Shown one piece after another: positions 50,676 to 57,893 of a stretch of DNA of 64,000 nt; position 1 is the stretch's first letter; the number at the start of each line of letters is the position of its first letter. Location: contig CAWUIO010000002.1 of assembly GCA_963922455.1 (NCBI GenBank), forward strand, positions 82,950 to 146,949, read 5' to 3'. Below the pieces are notes generated by a model. It made no database searches, was not told the DNA's origin, and saw only the letters and a list, made by a program, of their open reading frames with translations. A program made the position numbers and the translations under genes. Source of the stretch: CAWUIO01 sp963922455. Lineage in GTDB: Bacteria > Bacteroidota > Bacteroidia > Cytophagales > Microscillaceae.

Positions 50676-53078
50676 ATGGTAAAAGTTGAGTTGACAGACG
50701 AGCTCGTGCTCGCCAAAGAGGAAATACTGCGCGATTTTCAGTTATTGTGTGAAAGCCGCCACGTAAGTCTAATAGGCCGTAAAGAAGTCTTTATGGGCCG
50801 GGCCAAATTTGGCATCTTTGGAGATGGGAAGGAGCTTGCCCAAATCGCTATGGCTAAGGTATTTCAGAACGGGGATTTCCGATCTGGTTACTACCGGGAT
50901 CAAACCTTTATGTTTGCCATAGGAGAACTCAGCTACCAAGAGTTTTTTGCCCAATTGTATGCCCATACCAGCCTCGATTCCGAACCTGCATCCGCTGGCC
51001 GCATGATGAACTCCCACTTCCTCACGCGCTCCTTAGACGATCAGGGAAATTGGAAAAATCTACGTGAACAGAAAAATTCAGCCGCCGATTTATCTCCTAC
51101 TGCCGGTCAAATTCCTAGACTTTTGGGTTTAGGGTACGCCTCAAAATTATATCGGGAAAACCCCGAGCTGGCCGAGATGCAAGAATTTTCTTTGCAAGGG
51201 AATGAAATTGCTTTCGGTACCATTGGAAATGCCTCAACCTCCGAAGGCATCTTTTTGGAAACAATCAATGCGGCGGGCGTATTGCAAGTTCCCCTCTTGA
51301 TTTCTGTCTGGGATGATGATTACGGTATTTCGGTTCCCCAGCAATACCACACTACAAAATTAAGCATATCCAAGGCCTTGGCCGGGTTTAAGCGAACCAA
51401 GAAAGAAAAAGGCTGGGAGATCATAGAAGTAAAAGCCTGGGATTACCCCGCTTTATTACAGGCTTACCGTAAAGCAGCCCAAATAAGCCGGGAAGAGCAC
51501 GTTCCGGTTTTGGTCCACGTAAGCGAAGTGACCCAGCAACAAGGCCACTCCACCTCCGGATCTCACGAAAGGTACAAGTCTAAGGAACGTTTACAGTGGG
51601 AAAAAGAATTTGACTGCTTGGCCCAAATGAAAAAATGGGTCTTGGCCCAAGGCTTGGCCACCGAGGAAGAATTAGAAAAAATAGATAAAAATGCCAGGAA
51701 AAAAGCCAGCCGGGCCAAAACCGAAGCCTGGAAAGCTTTTACGGCTCATATCCAAGAAGATCACCAAGAAGCCTTGTCGCTTCTTTCAGAAGCCCAGGGG
51801 CATTCTCAAAACGAAGCCTTAGACAAACTTTTGGAGGAGCTCCAAAAAACCATTGACCCGATCAAAAATGACTCCATTCGGGTCATGAAAAAAGCCTTAC
51901 GCGCACTTCGAGGCGAAGATAACCCGGTAAAACCATCCCTAAAAACTTGGCTAAATAAAGTCCTAGAAAAAGGAAAAGGAGATTATAACTCGCACGTCTA
52001 CAGCGAGTCGGCCGAGTCGGCCCTTCGTATTGAAGAAATAAAGCCCACCTACGATACCGAAAGCAAACTAGTAGATGGACGCGAAGTACTACAGGCATGC
52101 TTTGACTCTATTCTGTCACGGGACCCCAGGGTGTTTGCCATCGGCGAAGATGTTGGAAAAATTGGGGATGTAAATCAAGCCTTTGCCGGACTGCAGGCCA
52201 AATACGGGGAACTCCGGGTAACCGATACCGGTATCCGAGAAACTACCATTATTGGGCAGGGAATTGGGGCCGCTTTGCGAGGGCTACGGCCAATTACCGA
52301 AATCCAGTACCTAGATTATATTTATTACGCGATCCAGAGCTTGTCGGATGATTTGGCATGTTTACAATATCGTACCAAGGGCGGACAGAAAGCGCCCCTG
52401 ATCATTCGTACCCGGGGACACCGCTTAGAGGGTATCTGGCATAGTGGTTCCCCTATCCAAATGTTATTAGGAAGCATTCGGGGTATTTTATTATTGGTTC
52501 CCCGGAACATGACCCAAGCCGCTGGTTTTTACAATACCCTACTCCGCTCAGACGAGCCAGCCCTGCTTATAGAGTGCCTCAACGGCTACCGCTTAAAAGA
52601 AAAGATCCCGTCTAACCTGGATACTTTTACCGTGCCAGTAGGGGTGCCCGAGGTAATTCGGGAAGGAAAAGATGTGAGCATTGTGACCTATGGCTCTATG
52701 TGCCGTATCGTGATGGAAGCTGCCCGACAATTGGAAGAAATGGGGATAGACTGTGAAGTGATAGACGTGCAAAGCCTCCTACCTTTTGATGTACATCACC
52801 GTATAGTAGAATCGGTGAAAAAGACCAACCGCGTCGTGTTTGCCGATGAAGATGTGAGTGGTGGCGCTACGGGCTTTATGATGCAAAAAGTCTTGGAAGA
52901 ACAAGATGCTTATCATTATTTAGATTCTAAGCCTCTAACTATCAGTGGTAAAGATCATCGCCCTGCCTATGGCTCAGACGGAGATTATTTCTCTAAACCT
53001 AATGTGGAAGAAGTGTTTGACCGCATCTATGAAATGATGCGGGAGGCCATGCCAGAGAAGTTTCCGGCTATTTACTAG
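50676..53078 (+). CDS. Fused E1 alpha/beta component of a 2-oxoacid dehydrogenase
   Basis: Thiamine-diphosphate decarboxylase of a branched-chain or pyruvate-type 2-oxoacid dehydrogenase complex. At 800 residues it joins the alpha part (about 1-420) and beta part (about 465-800) in one chain, a Bacteroidota arrangement. The ThDP-site region reads IGNASTSEGIFLETINAAGV with SVWDDDYGISVPQQYH. The beta part begins REVLQACFDSILSRDPRVFA and has GIRETTIIGQGIG. The E2 and E3 genes are not in this window. It has its own near-consensus promoter. Confidence 0.9.
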   Translation: MVKVELTDELVLAKEEILRDFQLLCESRHVSLIGRKEVFMGRAKFGIFGDGKELAQIAMAKVFQNGDFRSGYYRDQTFMFAIGELSYQEFFAQLYAHTSLDSEPASAGRMMNSHFLTRSLDDQGNWKNLREQKNSAADLSPTAGQIPRLLGLGYASKLYRENPELAEMQEFSLQGNEIAFGTIGNASTSEGIFLETINAAGVLQVPLLISVWDDDYGISVPQQYHTTKLSISKALAGFKRTKKEKGWEIIEVKAWDYPALLQAYRKAAQISREEHVPVLVHVSEVTQQQGHSTSGSHERYKSKERLQWEKEFDCLAQMKKWVLAQGLATEEELEKIDKNARKKASRAKTEAWKAFTAHIQEDHQEALSLLSEAQGHSQNEALDKLLEELQKTIDPIKNDSIRVMKKALRALRGEDNPVKPSLKTWLNKVLEKGKGDYNSHVYSESAESALRIEEIKPTYDTESKLVDGREVLQACFDSILSRDPRVFAIGEDVGKIGDVNQAFAGLQAKYGELRVTDTGIRETTIIGQGIGAALRGLRPITEIQYLDYIYYAIQSLSDDLACLQYRTKGGQKAPLIIRTRGHRLEGIWHSGSPIQMLLGSIRGILLLVPRNMTQAAGFYNTLLRSDEPALLIECLNGYRLKEKIPSNLDTFTVPVGVPEVIREGKDVSIVTYGSMCRIVMEAARQLEEMGIDCEVIDVQSLLPFDVHHRIVESVKKTNRVVFADEDVSGGATGFMMQKVLEEQDAYHYLDSKPLTISGKDHRPAYGSDGDYFSKPNVEEVFDRIYEMMREAMPEKFPAIY

Positions 53079-53155
53079 ACTTTCCAGACGGGATTAGCTA
53101 GGATTAAGGTGCTTTTCATTTCTTGGTAAGAGATCCTCAATTTTTTAGCTCTTTT

Positions 53156-53283
53156 GGCTTAGGGATAGAGCGGCTTGTTTGAGCCCGCCGCTGGCTGTGG
53201 GGGGGCGGCGAGTAGCGAAAGCCCGGCCCGCGCGCAACGTATATGCCTAGGGATAAAAAGCTTCCTAGCGCGGGCAAGCCCCC
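53156..53283 (-). repeat. Structured dispersed repeat, copy K
   Basis: P1 is GGCTT/AAGCC, P2 is GCCCGCGC/GCGCGGGC, and P3 is the long type CTCGCCG with CGGCGGG including one G-U pair. On the minus strand its 5' end is 16 nt after the stop of the hypothetical lipoprotein gene. Confidence 0.86.
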
Positions 53284-53299
53284 TCAAAAAGCCAAAAAA

Positions 53300-53971
53300 C
53301 TAAGGTATAATCGAGCTAAGGGGGGAGACTCGGATCGTATCCGTAGTGACAATATTACTTAAATTGAAAGCCCGATCGGATATTTGTATCTCAAAGCGAA
53401 GTAAATCATTAATCTGGAAGCCCCGGGGGTTAAAAGGGTCACTAATTAAAGGGAATTCGATACGATACTCAATTTCGCCTTCCAAGGGGCCATCATCATC
53501 TTCATCTTCAAATAAAGGGGGGAAAATACCATTAAACGTGGTAAAGTTTTGATTGGGAAAATTGGGTAAGGGAAGCTCCATCTCAATAAATTCTTCCCCA
53601 AATTCTTTGTAAGTGGTAACAAAAATATTTCTACCAAGAGGATTATTGATCCCAATCGTAGTAAAGGTAGTATCTCCATTTTGACTGATATTGGTATCTA
53701 CCACTTCTACTCGAAGTATTTCCCGGTAGATAGAAGTTGTACTTACACGCTCTTCGTCGGTAATACCCAGATCTCCGTCACCATCTTGAAAATCGACCAC
53801 TAAACTCACCACGATCAAGGAATCGTCGCTACGGGTTTCATCAATAAAAACCCGGTCAAAAGTTATCATTGGTTGGTCAATAAAATCGGGTTTGTCATAG
53901 CAGGAAACTAGCGTGAAAACTCCGGCCAAGAGTATTAAAAAAATAAGTGTGCGATAAGGGAAATTTTGCAT
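53300..53971 (-). CDS. Hypothetical lipoprotein with a Ca-binding-like loop
   Basis: From ATG 53971, 223 residues. An N-terminal hydrophobic segment ends LVSC, giving lipobox Cys24. The body has a VDFQDGDGDLGITDEE stretch resembling an EF-hand-like calcium loop and mainly beta sequence afterwards. Bacteroidota carry many such uncharacterised lipoproteins. No family is named. It starts 52 bases from the divergent LuxE-like gene. Confidence 0.65.
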   Translation of the reverse strand: MQNFPYRTLIFLILLAGVFTLVSCYDKPDFIDQPMITFDRVFIDETRSDDSLIVVSLVVDFQDGDGDLGITDEERVSTTSIYREILRVEVVDTNISQNGDTTFTTIGINNPLGRNIFVTTYKEFGEEFIEMELPLPNFPNQNFTTFNGIFPPLFEDEDDDGPLEGEIEYRIEFPLISDPFNPRGFQINDLLRFEIQISDRAFNLSNIVTTDTIRVSPLSSIIP

Positions 53972-54023
53972 ATATCTTTGCAAACTTGGTTCGGTATGAA
54001 AGCTTTTAACTTTTTTAAAACGA

Positions 54024-55016
54024 ATGAAACTCCGTGATAGTTCGTATTTTTCGTATTTAACAAGTGTCCGGCCCGATAACTTTGAAGAACGGGCCCTGGA
54101 AGTATTTGCCTACCAGGCAGAGAATAATGGTGTCTACCAAGAATTTTTGAAATCCTTGGGGCGAAATTATAAAAAGATATCTACTTGGCAAGATATTCCT
54201 TTTTTACCCATTGAGTTTTTTAAATCCCATAGAATACTTACGGGTTCGGCCCCCCCATCCGTAATTTTTGAGAGCAGCCGGACCAGCGCCCAGGTTCCTA
54301 GTCGTCACTATATTCGTGACAAAGACTTGTACAAACAAGTCTGCTTGCAGATTTTTGAGGAACGCTACGGCTCACCCGAAAACTACCATATTTTTGCCTT
54401 ATTACCTTCCTACTTAGAACGGAACAATGCCTCCTTGGTGTATATGTGCCAGCAATTGATGGAGGCTACCCACTCACCAGTCTCCGGATTTTATTTGGAT
54501 CAATGGGAGACCTTGTTCCAACATTTATCCCAGGAGCAGGGGGATGGGAGGAAAAAAATCTTACTGGGCGTTACCTTTGCCCTCCTGGATTTTGCCGAAT
54601 TTTTACCTGAGAAGCTAGATAACTTGATCCTTATCGAGACCGGGGGCATGAAAGGCAGAAAACGCGAGATGACCCGGAAGGAAGTACACGATCGTTTATC
54701 GCACAACTTTGGGCTAGCAAGCATTCATTCTGAGTATGGCATGACCGAACTGATATCCCAGGCATATGCCTTAGGGTCAGGCTATTACACAGCTCCAGCC
54801 TGGATGCGCATTGCTATAAGGGAGGTGCATGATCCCTTACACGTGGAGATACGGGAAGGAAGTGGAGCAGTCAACGTTGTCGACTTAGCCAACAAGGATT
54901 CTTGTGCCTTTCTCGCCACCCAAGACTTGGGAAGGCTCTACCCCGATGGCCGCTTCGAGATCCTAGGCCGTATGGACCATAGCGACATACGAGGCTGTAA
55001 TTTGATGATTGCCTGA
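54024..55016 (+). CDS. LuxE/acyl-protein synthetase-like protein
   Basis: A 330-residue protein similar to the LuxE acyl-protein synthetase of the bioluminescence fatty-acid reductase complex. Family features seen are IPFLPIEFFKSHRI near 60, VIFESSRTSAQVPSRH near 80-95, ALLPSYLERNNASLVYM near 130 and HSEYGMTELISQAYALG near 235. No luxCD or luciferase genes lie nearby, so it is a stand-alone acyl-activating enzyme with unknown acceptor. Such LuxE-like genes occur in many non-luminous Bacteroidota. Repeat copy L starts 13 nt after the stop. Confidence 0.78.
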   Translation: MKLRDSSYFSYLTSVRPDNFEERALEVFAYQAENNGVYQEFLKSLGRNYKKISTWQDIPFLPIEFFKSHRILTGSAPPSVIFESSRTSAQVPSRHYIRDKDLYKQVCLQIFEERYGSPENYHIFALLPSYLERNNASLVYMCQQLMEATHSPVSGFYLDQWETLFQHLSQEQGDGRKKILLGVTFALLDFAEFLPEKLDNLILIETGGMKGRKREMTRKEVHDRLSHNFGLASIHSEYGMTELISQAYALGSGYYTAPAWMRIAIREVHDPLHVEIREGSGAVNVVDLANKDSCAFLATQDLGRLYPDGRFEILGRMDHSDIRGCNLMIA

Positions 55017-55029
55017 TTGGGATTTTTAT

Positions 55030-55163
55030 GGGGGGCTTGCCCGCGCTAACAAAGTGAGTTCCAAAAATGAACAAATTGCCCAGCGCGGGCCGGGCTTTCG
55101 CTACTCGCTGCCTTTCCCCGCCAGGCCCCCACGAGCTCAAACAGGCCGCTCTATCCCTAAGCC
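55030..55163 (+). repeat. Structured dispersed repeat, copy L
   Basis: P1 is GGCTT/AAGCC and P2 is GCCCGCGCT with AGCGCGGGC. P3 is CTCG/CGAG. Its 5' end is 13 nt after the stop of the LuxE-like gene, same strand, just before the convergent lipoprotein gene. Confidence 0.87.
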
Positions 55164-55191
55164 AAGCAAAGAAAAAGGATATATAATGTAC

Positions 55192-55719
55192 CTAACCTTC
55201 CCCTCGGGTAAGATTTTCAATGTAAGTAACATTGGTAAATTGCCCATTGCTAATGGTGACGGTAGCCACACTATCCCGTACATCCGAAAGCAGGCCGCTA
55301 AAGGTGCCCGATACGGTACGGTTTTCCAGATCTTGCTCCGTAACTTCAAAGGTGAGGTTTTGAGTACCGGTATCAATACTGCTAAATAAAGGCGAGCCCG
55401 GATTATTAAGATCTTGATAAAAGATGAATGCCTGGCCTAATCGGTCTCCCAGGGTATACACTCCCCTTAAATCCTCAGCCTGATTTTGTAAAATGAAAAT
55501 GGTAATCGCTTTACCGGTAAGATCTGAGTCGAATAATTGTAAGGCCACAGAGTCGGGTTCTGGGTTAAACACGATATTAAGAATTCCTGTTGCACGGTCC
55601 AGGACTTCCTCCCCATCTACATTGTACGAAATTAAGCTGTCGCCCAGGGTTGGGTCTGAGTTGTTATCACAGGCAAAAAGGCTACCTAAAATAGCACATA
55701 AAAAAAGAAGTTTTCTCAT
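55192..55719 (-). CDS. Hypothetical lipoprotein
   Basis: From ATG 55719, 175 residues. The hydrophobic N-terminus ends LFAC, giving lipobox Cys17, and is followed by DNNSDPTLGDS. The mature part is beta-rich, with no recognised domain. It is convergent with the LuxE-like gene across repeat copy L and divergent from the greA leader. Confidence 0.65.
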   Translation of the reverse strand: MRKLLFLCAILGSLFACDNNSDPTLGDSLISYNVDGEEVLDRATGILNIVFNPEPDSVALQLFDSDLTGKAITIFILQNQAEDLRGVYTLGDRLGQAFIFYQDLNNPGSPLFSSIDTGTQNLTFEVTEQDLENRTVSGTFSGLLSDVRDSVATVTISNGQFTNVTYIENLTRGEG

Positions 55720-55847
55720 GATTTGTGAGTTGATACGACTATTAGCTATACAAATAAACAAAGCTTGAAGTTTAAATCAAATTATTTAACCAGATGGCAA
55801 TATTAAAGAAATAAGCCAAGAGGATACTTTTAAAAAAAGTGCAAAGG
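55720..55847. other. Intergenic sequence upstream of the greA leader promoter
   Basis: About 130 AT-rich bases between the lipoprotein start and the leader promoter. The lipoprotein promoter must lie here on the minus strand, but no clear pair of boxes was found. Confidence 0.3.
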
Positions 55848-55879
55848 TTTGTCAAATACGGCGATAAACCCTATATTTG
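55848..55879 (+). promoter_or_regulatory. Near-consensus Bacteroidota promoter upstream of greA
   Basis: TTTG at 55848-55851, a 20-base spacer, and TATATTTG at 55872-55879 match both promoter boxes exactly. Transcription should start near 55886, about 140 bases before greA. Terminator-like hairpins lie in between. Confidence 0.65.
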
Positions 55880-55885
55880 TGGTCT

Positions 55886-56000
55886 ACTCATTAAAATTGG
55901 ATAAATCCATCTGTGGATTGTCCAATTTTTTTAATTAGTTTAGGACAGTCCCTAATCCTTACCCCGGAACGGTTTATATTACCGTTCTTTTCTTTTTTCT
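55886..56000 (+). ncRNA. Candidate leader or small RNA upstream of greA
   Basis: Starts just after the strong promoter. Hairpin 1: AAATTGGA (55894-55901) pairs with TCCAATTT (55921-55928), with inner AATCCA/TGGATT, then T residues, like a terminator. Hairpin 2: TTAGG/CCTAA near 55939-55954. Hairpin 3: GAACGGT with ACCGTTC (about 55967-55987) followed by a long T-rich tract to 56000. It could be an independent small RNA ended by hairpin 3, or a leader controlling greA by attenuation. Its nature is unproven. Confidence 0.4.
55964..56000 (+). terminator. Terminator-like hairpin before greA
   Basis: GAACGGT...ACCGTTC stem followed by TTTTCTTTTTT, 26 bases before the greA start. If efficient, greA must use read-through or another promoter. 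Confidence 0.55.
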
Positions 56001-56025
56001 ATTATTTATTAAACAACGAAGCGAT

Positions 56026-56511
56026 ATGGGAAAAGTATCTTATTACACCCAAGAAGGATTTGATAAAATTAAAAATGAGCTCCACGAATTAAAAACCAAG
56101 GGGCGAGCCGACATGGCAAAACAGATAGCAGAAGCCCGCGATAAAGGAGATTTGAGTGAAAATGCCGAATATGATGCTGCGAAAGATGCTCAGGGCCTAT
56201 TAGAACTTAAAATATCTAAATTGGAGGAAATAGTAGCCAATGCCCGTTTGATCAATGAAGCCGATATTGATACCTCCAAGGTGTCTATTCTTTCAACCGT
56301 TAAGATCTTTAACAAAAAAATGAAGAAAGAATTTACGTACACCTTGGTTGCTGAAGAAGAAGCCGACCTCAAGTCGGGTAAAATTTCGGTAAAATCACCC
56401 ATCGGTAAGGGATTGCTAGGCAAGGAGAAAGGTGAATCGGCAGAAATCCATGTGCCAGCGGGCGTTATGGAAGTAGAGATATTGGATATTTCTTTTGGAG
56501 ATAATCTATAA
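56026..56511 (+). CDS. greA: Transcription elongation factor GreA
   Basis: Rescues backtracked RNA polymerase by stimulating transcript cleavage. A 161-residue protein of normal length. The N-terminal coiled coil contains the catalytic acidic tip DKGDLSENAEYDAAK (about 41-55). The C-terminal FKBP-like domain follows with VSILSTVKIF and SPIGKGLLGKEKGE. Upstream are a strong promoter and two terminator-like hairpins, so expression may be attenuated. The HIT gene begins 46 nt later in the same direction. Confidence 0.95.
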   Translation: MGKVSYYTQEGFDKIKNELHELKTKGRADMAKQIAEARDKGDLSENAEYDAAKDAQGLLELKISKLEEIVANARLINEADIDTSKVSILSTVKIFNKKMKKEFTYTLVAEEEADLKSGKISVKSPIGKGLLGKEKGESAEIHVPAGVMEVEILDISFGDNL

Positions 56512-56557
56512 TTCTTTCATATTTCCCTTTGCTGGGGGATCAAAACCACAAGCTTTT

Positions 56558-56947
56558 ATGGCAAGTATTTTTACCCGATTGATCCAAGGAGAAATCCCTT
56601 CCTATAAAATTGCGGAAAACGAGGGGTTTTTCGCATTTTTAGATATCAACCCTATTGCAAAAGGACACACCTTAGTGGTTCCTAAACAGGAGATTGATTA
56701 CATCTACGATTTGGATGATGATACCTTAGCGGCTTTACATCTATATGGTAAAAAGGTAGCTGGGGCTATTCGGAAGGCCTTTCCTTGTGAAAGGATAAGT
56801 GTGATTGTCGCGGGTTTTGAAGTGCCCCATGCCCACGTACATTTGATCCCCAGCAATACCATGGCCGATTTGGATTTTAGGAACAAGCTTCAATTTACCC
56901 CCAAGGAGTTTGCAGAAATTGCTTCCCAAATTCAAGCCCATCTTTAA
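56558..56947 (+). CDS. HIT family nucleotide-binding protein
   Basis: From ATG 56558 (MASIFTRLIQGEIPSYKIAE), 129 residues, the typical HIT length; the longer open frame from 56495 overlaps greA and is not needed. The histidine triad is HAHVHLIP near residue 89, following FEVPHAHVH. Likely hydrolyses AMP-linked substrates such as adenosine phosphoramidate. It is in the greA operon and convergent with rsmA, only 10 nt apart. Confidence 0.92.
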   Translation: MASIFTRLIQGEIPSYKIAENEGFFAFLDINPIAKGHTLVVPKQEIDYIYDLDDDTLAALHLYGKKVAGAIRKAFPCERISVIVAGFEVPHAHVHLIPSNTMADLDFRNKLQFTPKEFAEIASQIQAHL

Positions 56948-56957
56948 TTCGAAATTT

Positions 56958-57740
56958 TCATGCTGCTTTGGGGTTCTCAAACATTTGAGTGAGGGTTACG
57001 AAGTCACGCACACTGAGTTGTTCGGCTCTTTTATCAAAAAGAGTGTGCCCCTTTATCGATTCGGGTATACCTAAGGGTTTAAGAGCATTGCGTAGGGTCT
57101 TCCTTCGGTTATTAAAACCCTGTTTGACCACCCTAAAAAAGAGCTTTTCATTACAGGGCAAGCTTTCTGTATCATTTCTGGATAGGCGAATAACTCCTGA
57201 TTTGACTTTGGGCGGGGGATGAAAAACGCCCGGCTCAACGGTAAAGCAGTATGAAATGTCATAAAATGCTTGAAGGAGGACACTAAGTATACCATAGGCT
57301 TTGTTACCAGGGGGGGAGCTTATGCGTTCGGCAACTTCCTTCTGTAGCATACCGACAACCTCAAGGACTTGTTGGCGATGCTCCAGTACTTTAAAAAATA
57401 TCTGGGATGAAATGTTGTAGGGAAAATTACCTATAATGCCGCAAGTCTTGTTTTGTAGAAACGCTTGTAAGTCCCATTGTAAAACGTCTTGAAGTAAGAT
57501 GTGGTTTTGAGCATCGGGGTAATGCTCTCTGAGATAAACAAATGATTCTTGATCAATCTCTACCAAATACGTAGGCAAGACCGGGTCTTTCAGTAAAAAC
57601 TCACTCAGTACACCTGTTCCGGGCCCAATCTCGATGAGGTAGTCGTAGCCTGGCTTGGCAGAAAGTTGTTTCACAATTTTGTGAGCAATATTCTTATCTT
57701 TCAAGAAGTGTTGGCCTAAGTGCTTTTTAGGTTTGACCAT
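56958..57740 (-). CDS. rsmA: 16S rRNA dimethyladenosine transferase RsmA (KsgA)
   Basis: Dimethylates two adjacent adenines near the 3' end of 16S rRNA during small-subunit assembly. A 260-residue protein with GQHFLKDKNIAHKIV at the start, the SAM motif LIEIGPGTGVLSEFLL near 35-50, and the catalytic IGNFPYNISSQIFF near 115-128. The C-terminal helical domain ends in SVRDFVTLTQMF. A lone minus-strand gene convergent with the HIT gene. Confidence 0.95.
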   Translation of the reverse strand: MVKPKKHLGQHFLKDKNIAHKIVKQLSAKPGYDYLIEIGPGTGVLSEFLLKDPVLPTYLVEIDQESFVYLREHYPDAQNHILLQDVLQWDLQAFLQNKTCGIIGNFPYNISSQIFFKVLEHRQQVLEVVGMLQKEVAERISSPPGNKAYGILSVLLQAFYDISYCFTVEPGVFHPPPKVKSGVIRLSRNDTESLPCNEKLFFRVVKQGFNNRRKTLRNALKPLGIPESIKGHTLFDKRAEQLSVRDFVTLTQMFENPKAA

Positions 57741-57893
57741 AGTATATTCGTTACAAGTAGGCTAATTCAGTGACAGAAGGAGTTTCCCAAGACAAAACTT
57801 GCCTACGTGCAGGTTTGGGGTTTTGGATTACGGAAATTATAGTTGCTTATTTACGTGATTATTGACTACTTTACAAATTTAAATTCCTTGGTG

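Noticed and set aside
407..55163. Integron attC sites
   Set aside because: The elements sit after genes in the same direction and are imperfect palindromes, as attC sites are. But they lack the RYYYAAC and GTTRRRY core sites, the neighbouring genes face both ways and are housekeeping types, and no integrase is present.
407..55163. The repeat as a plain rho-independent terminator
   Set aside because: The helices are GC-rich but none is followed by a T tract, and the variable loops and conserved junctions are more than a terminator needs. A role in ending or protecting transcripts is still possible.
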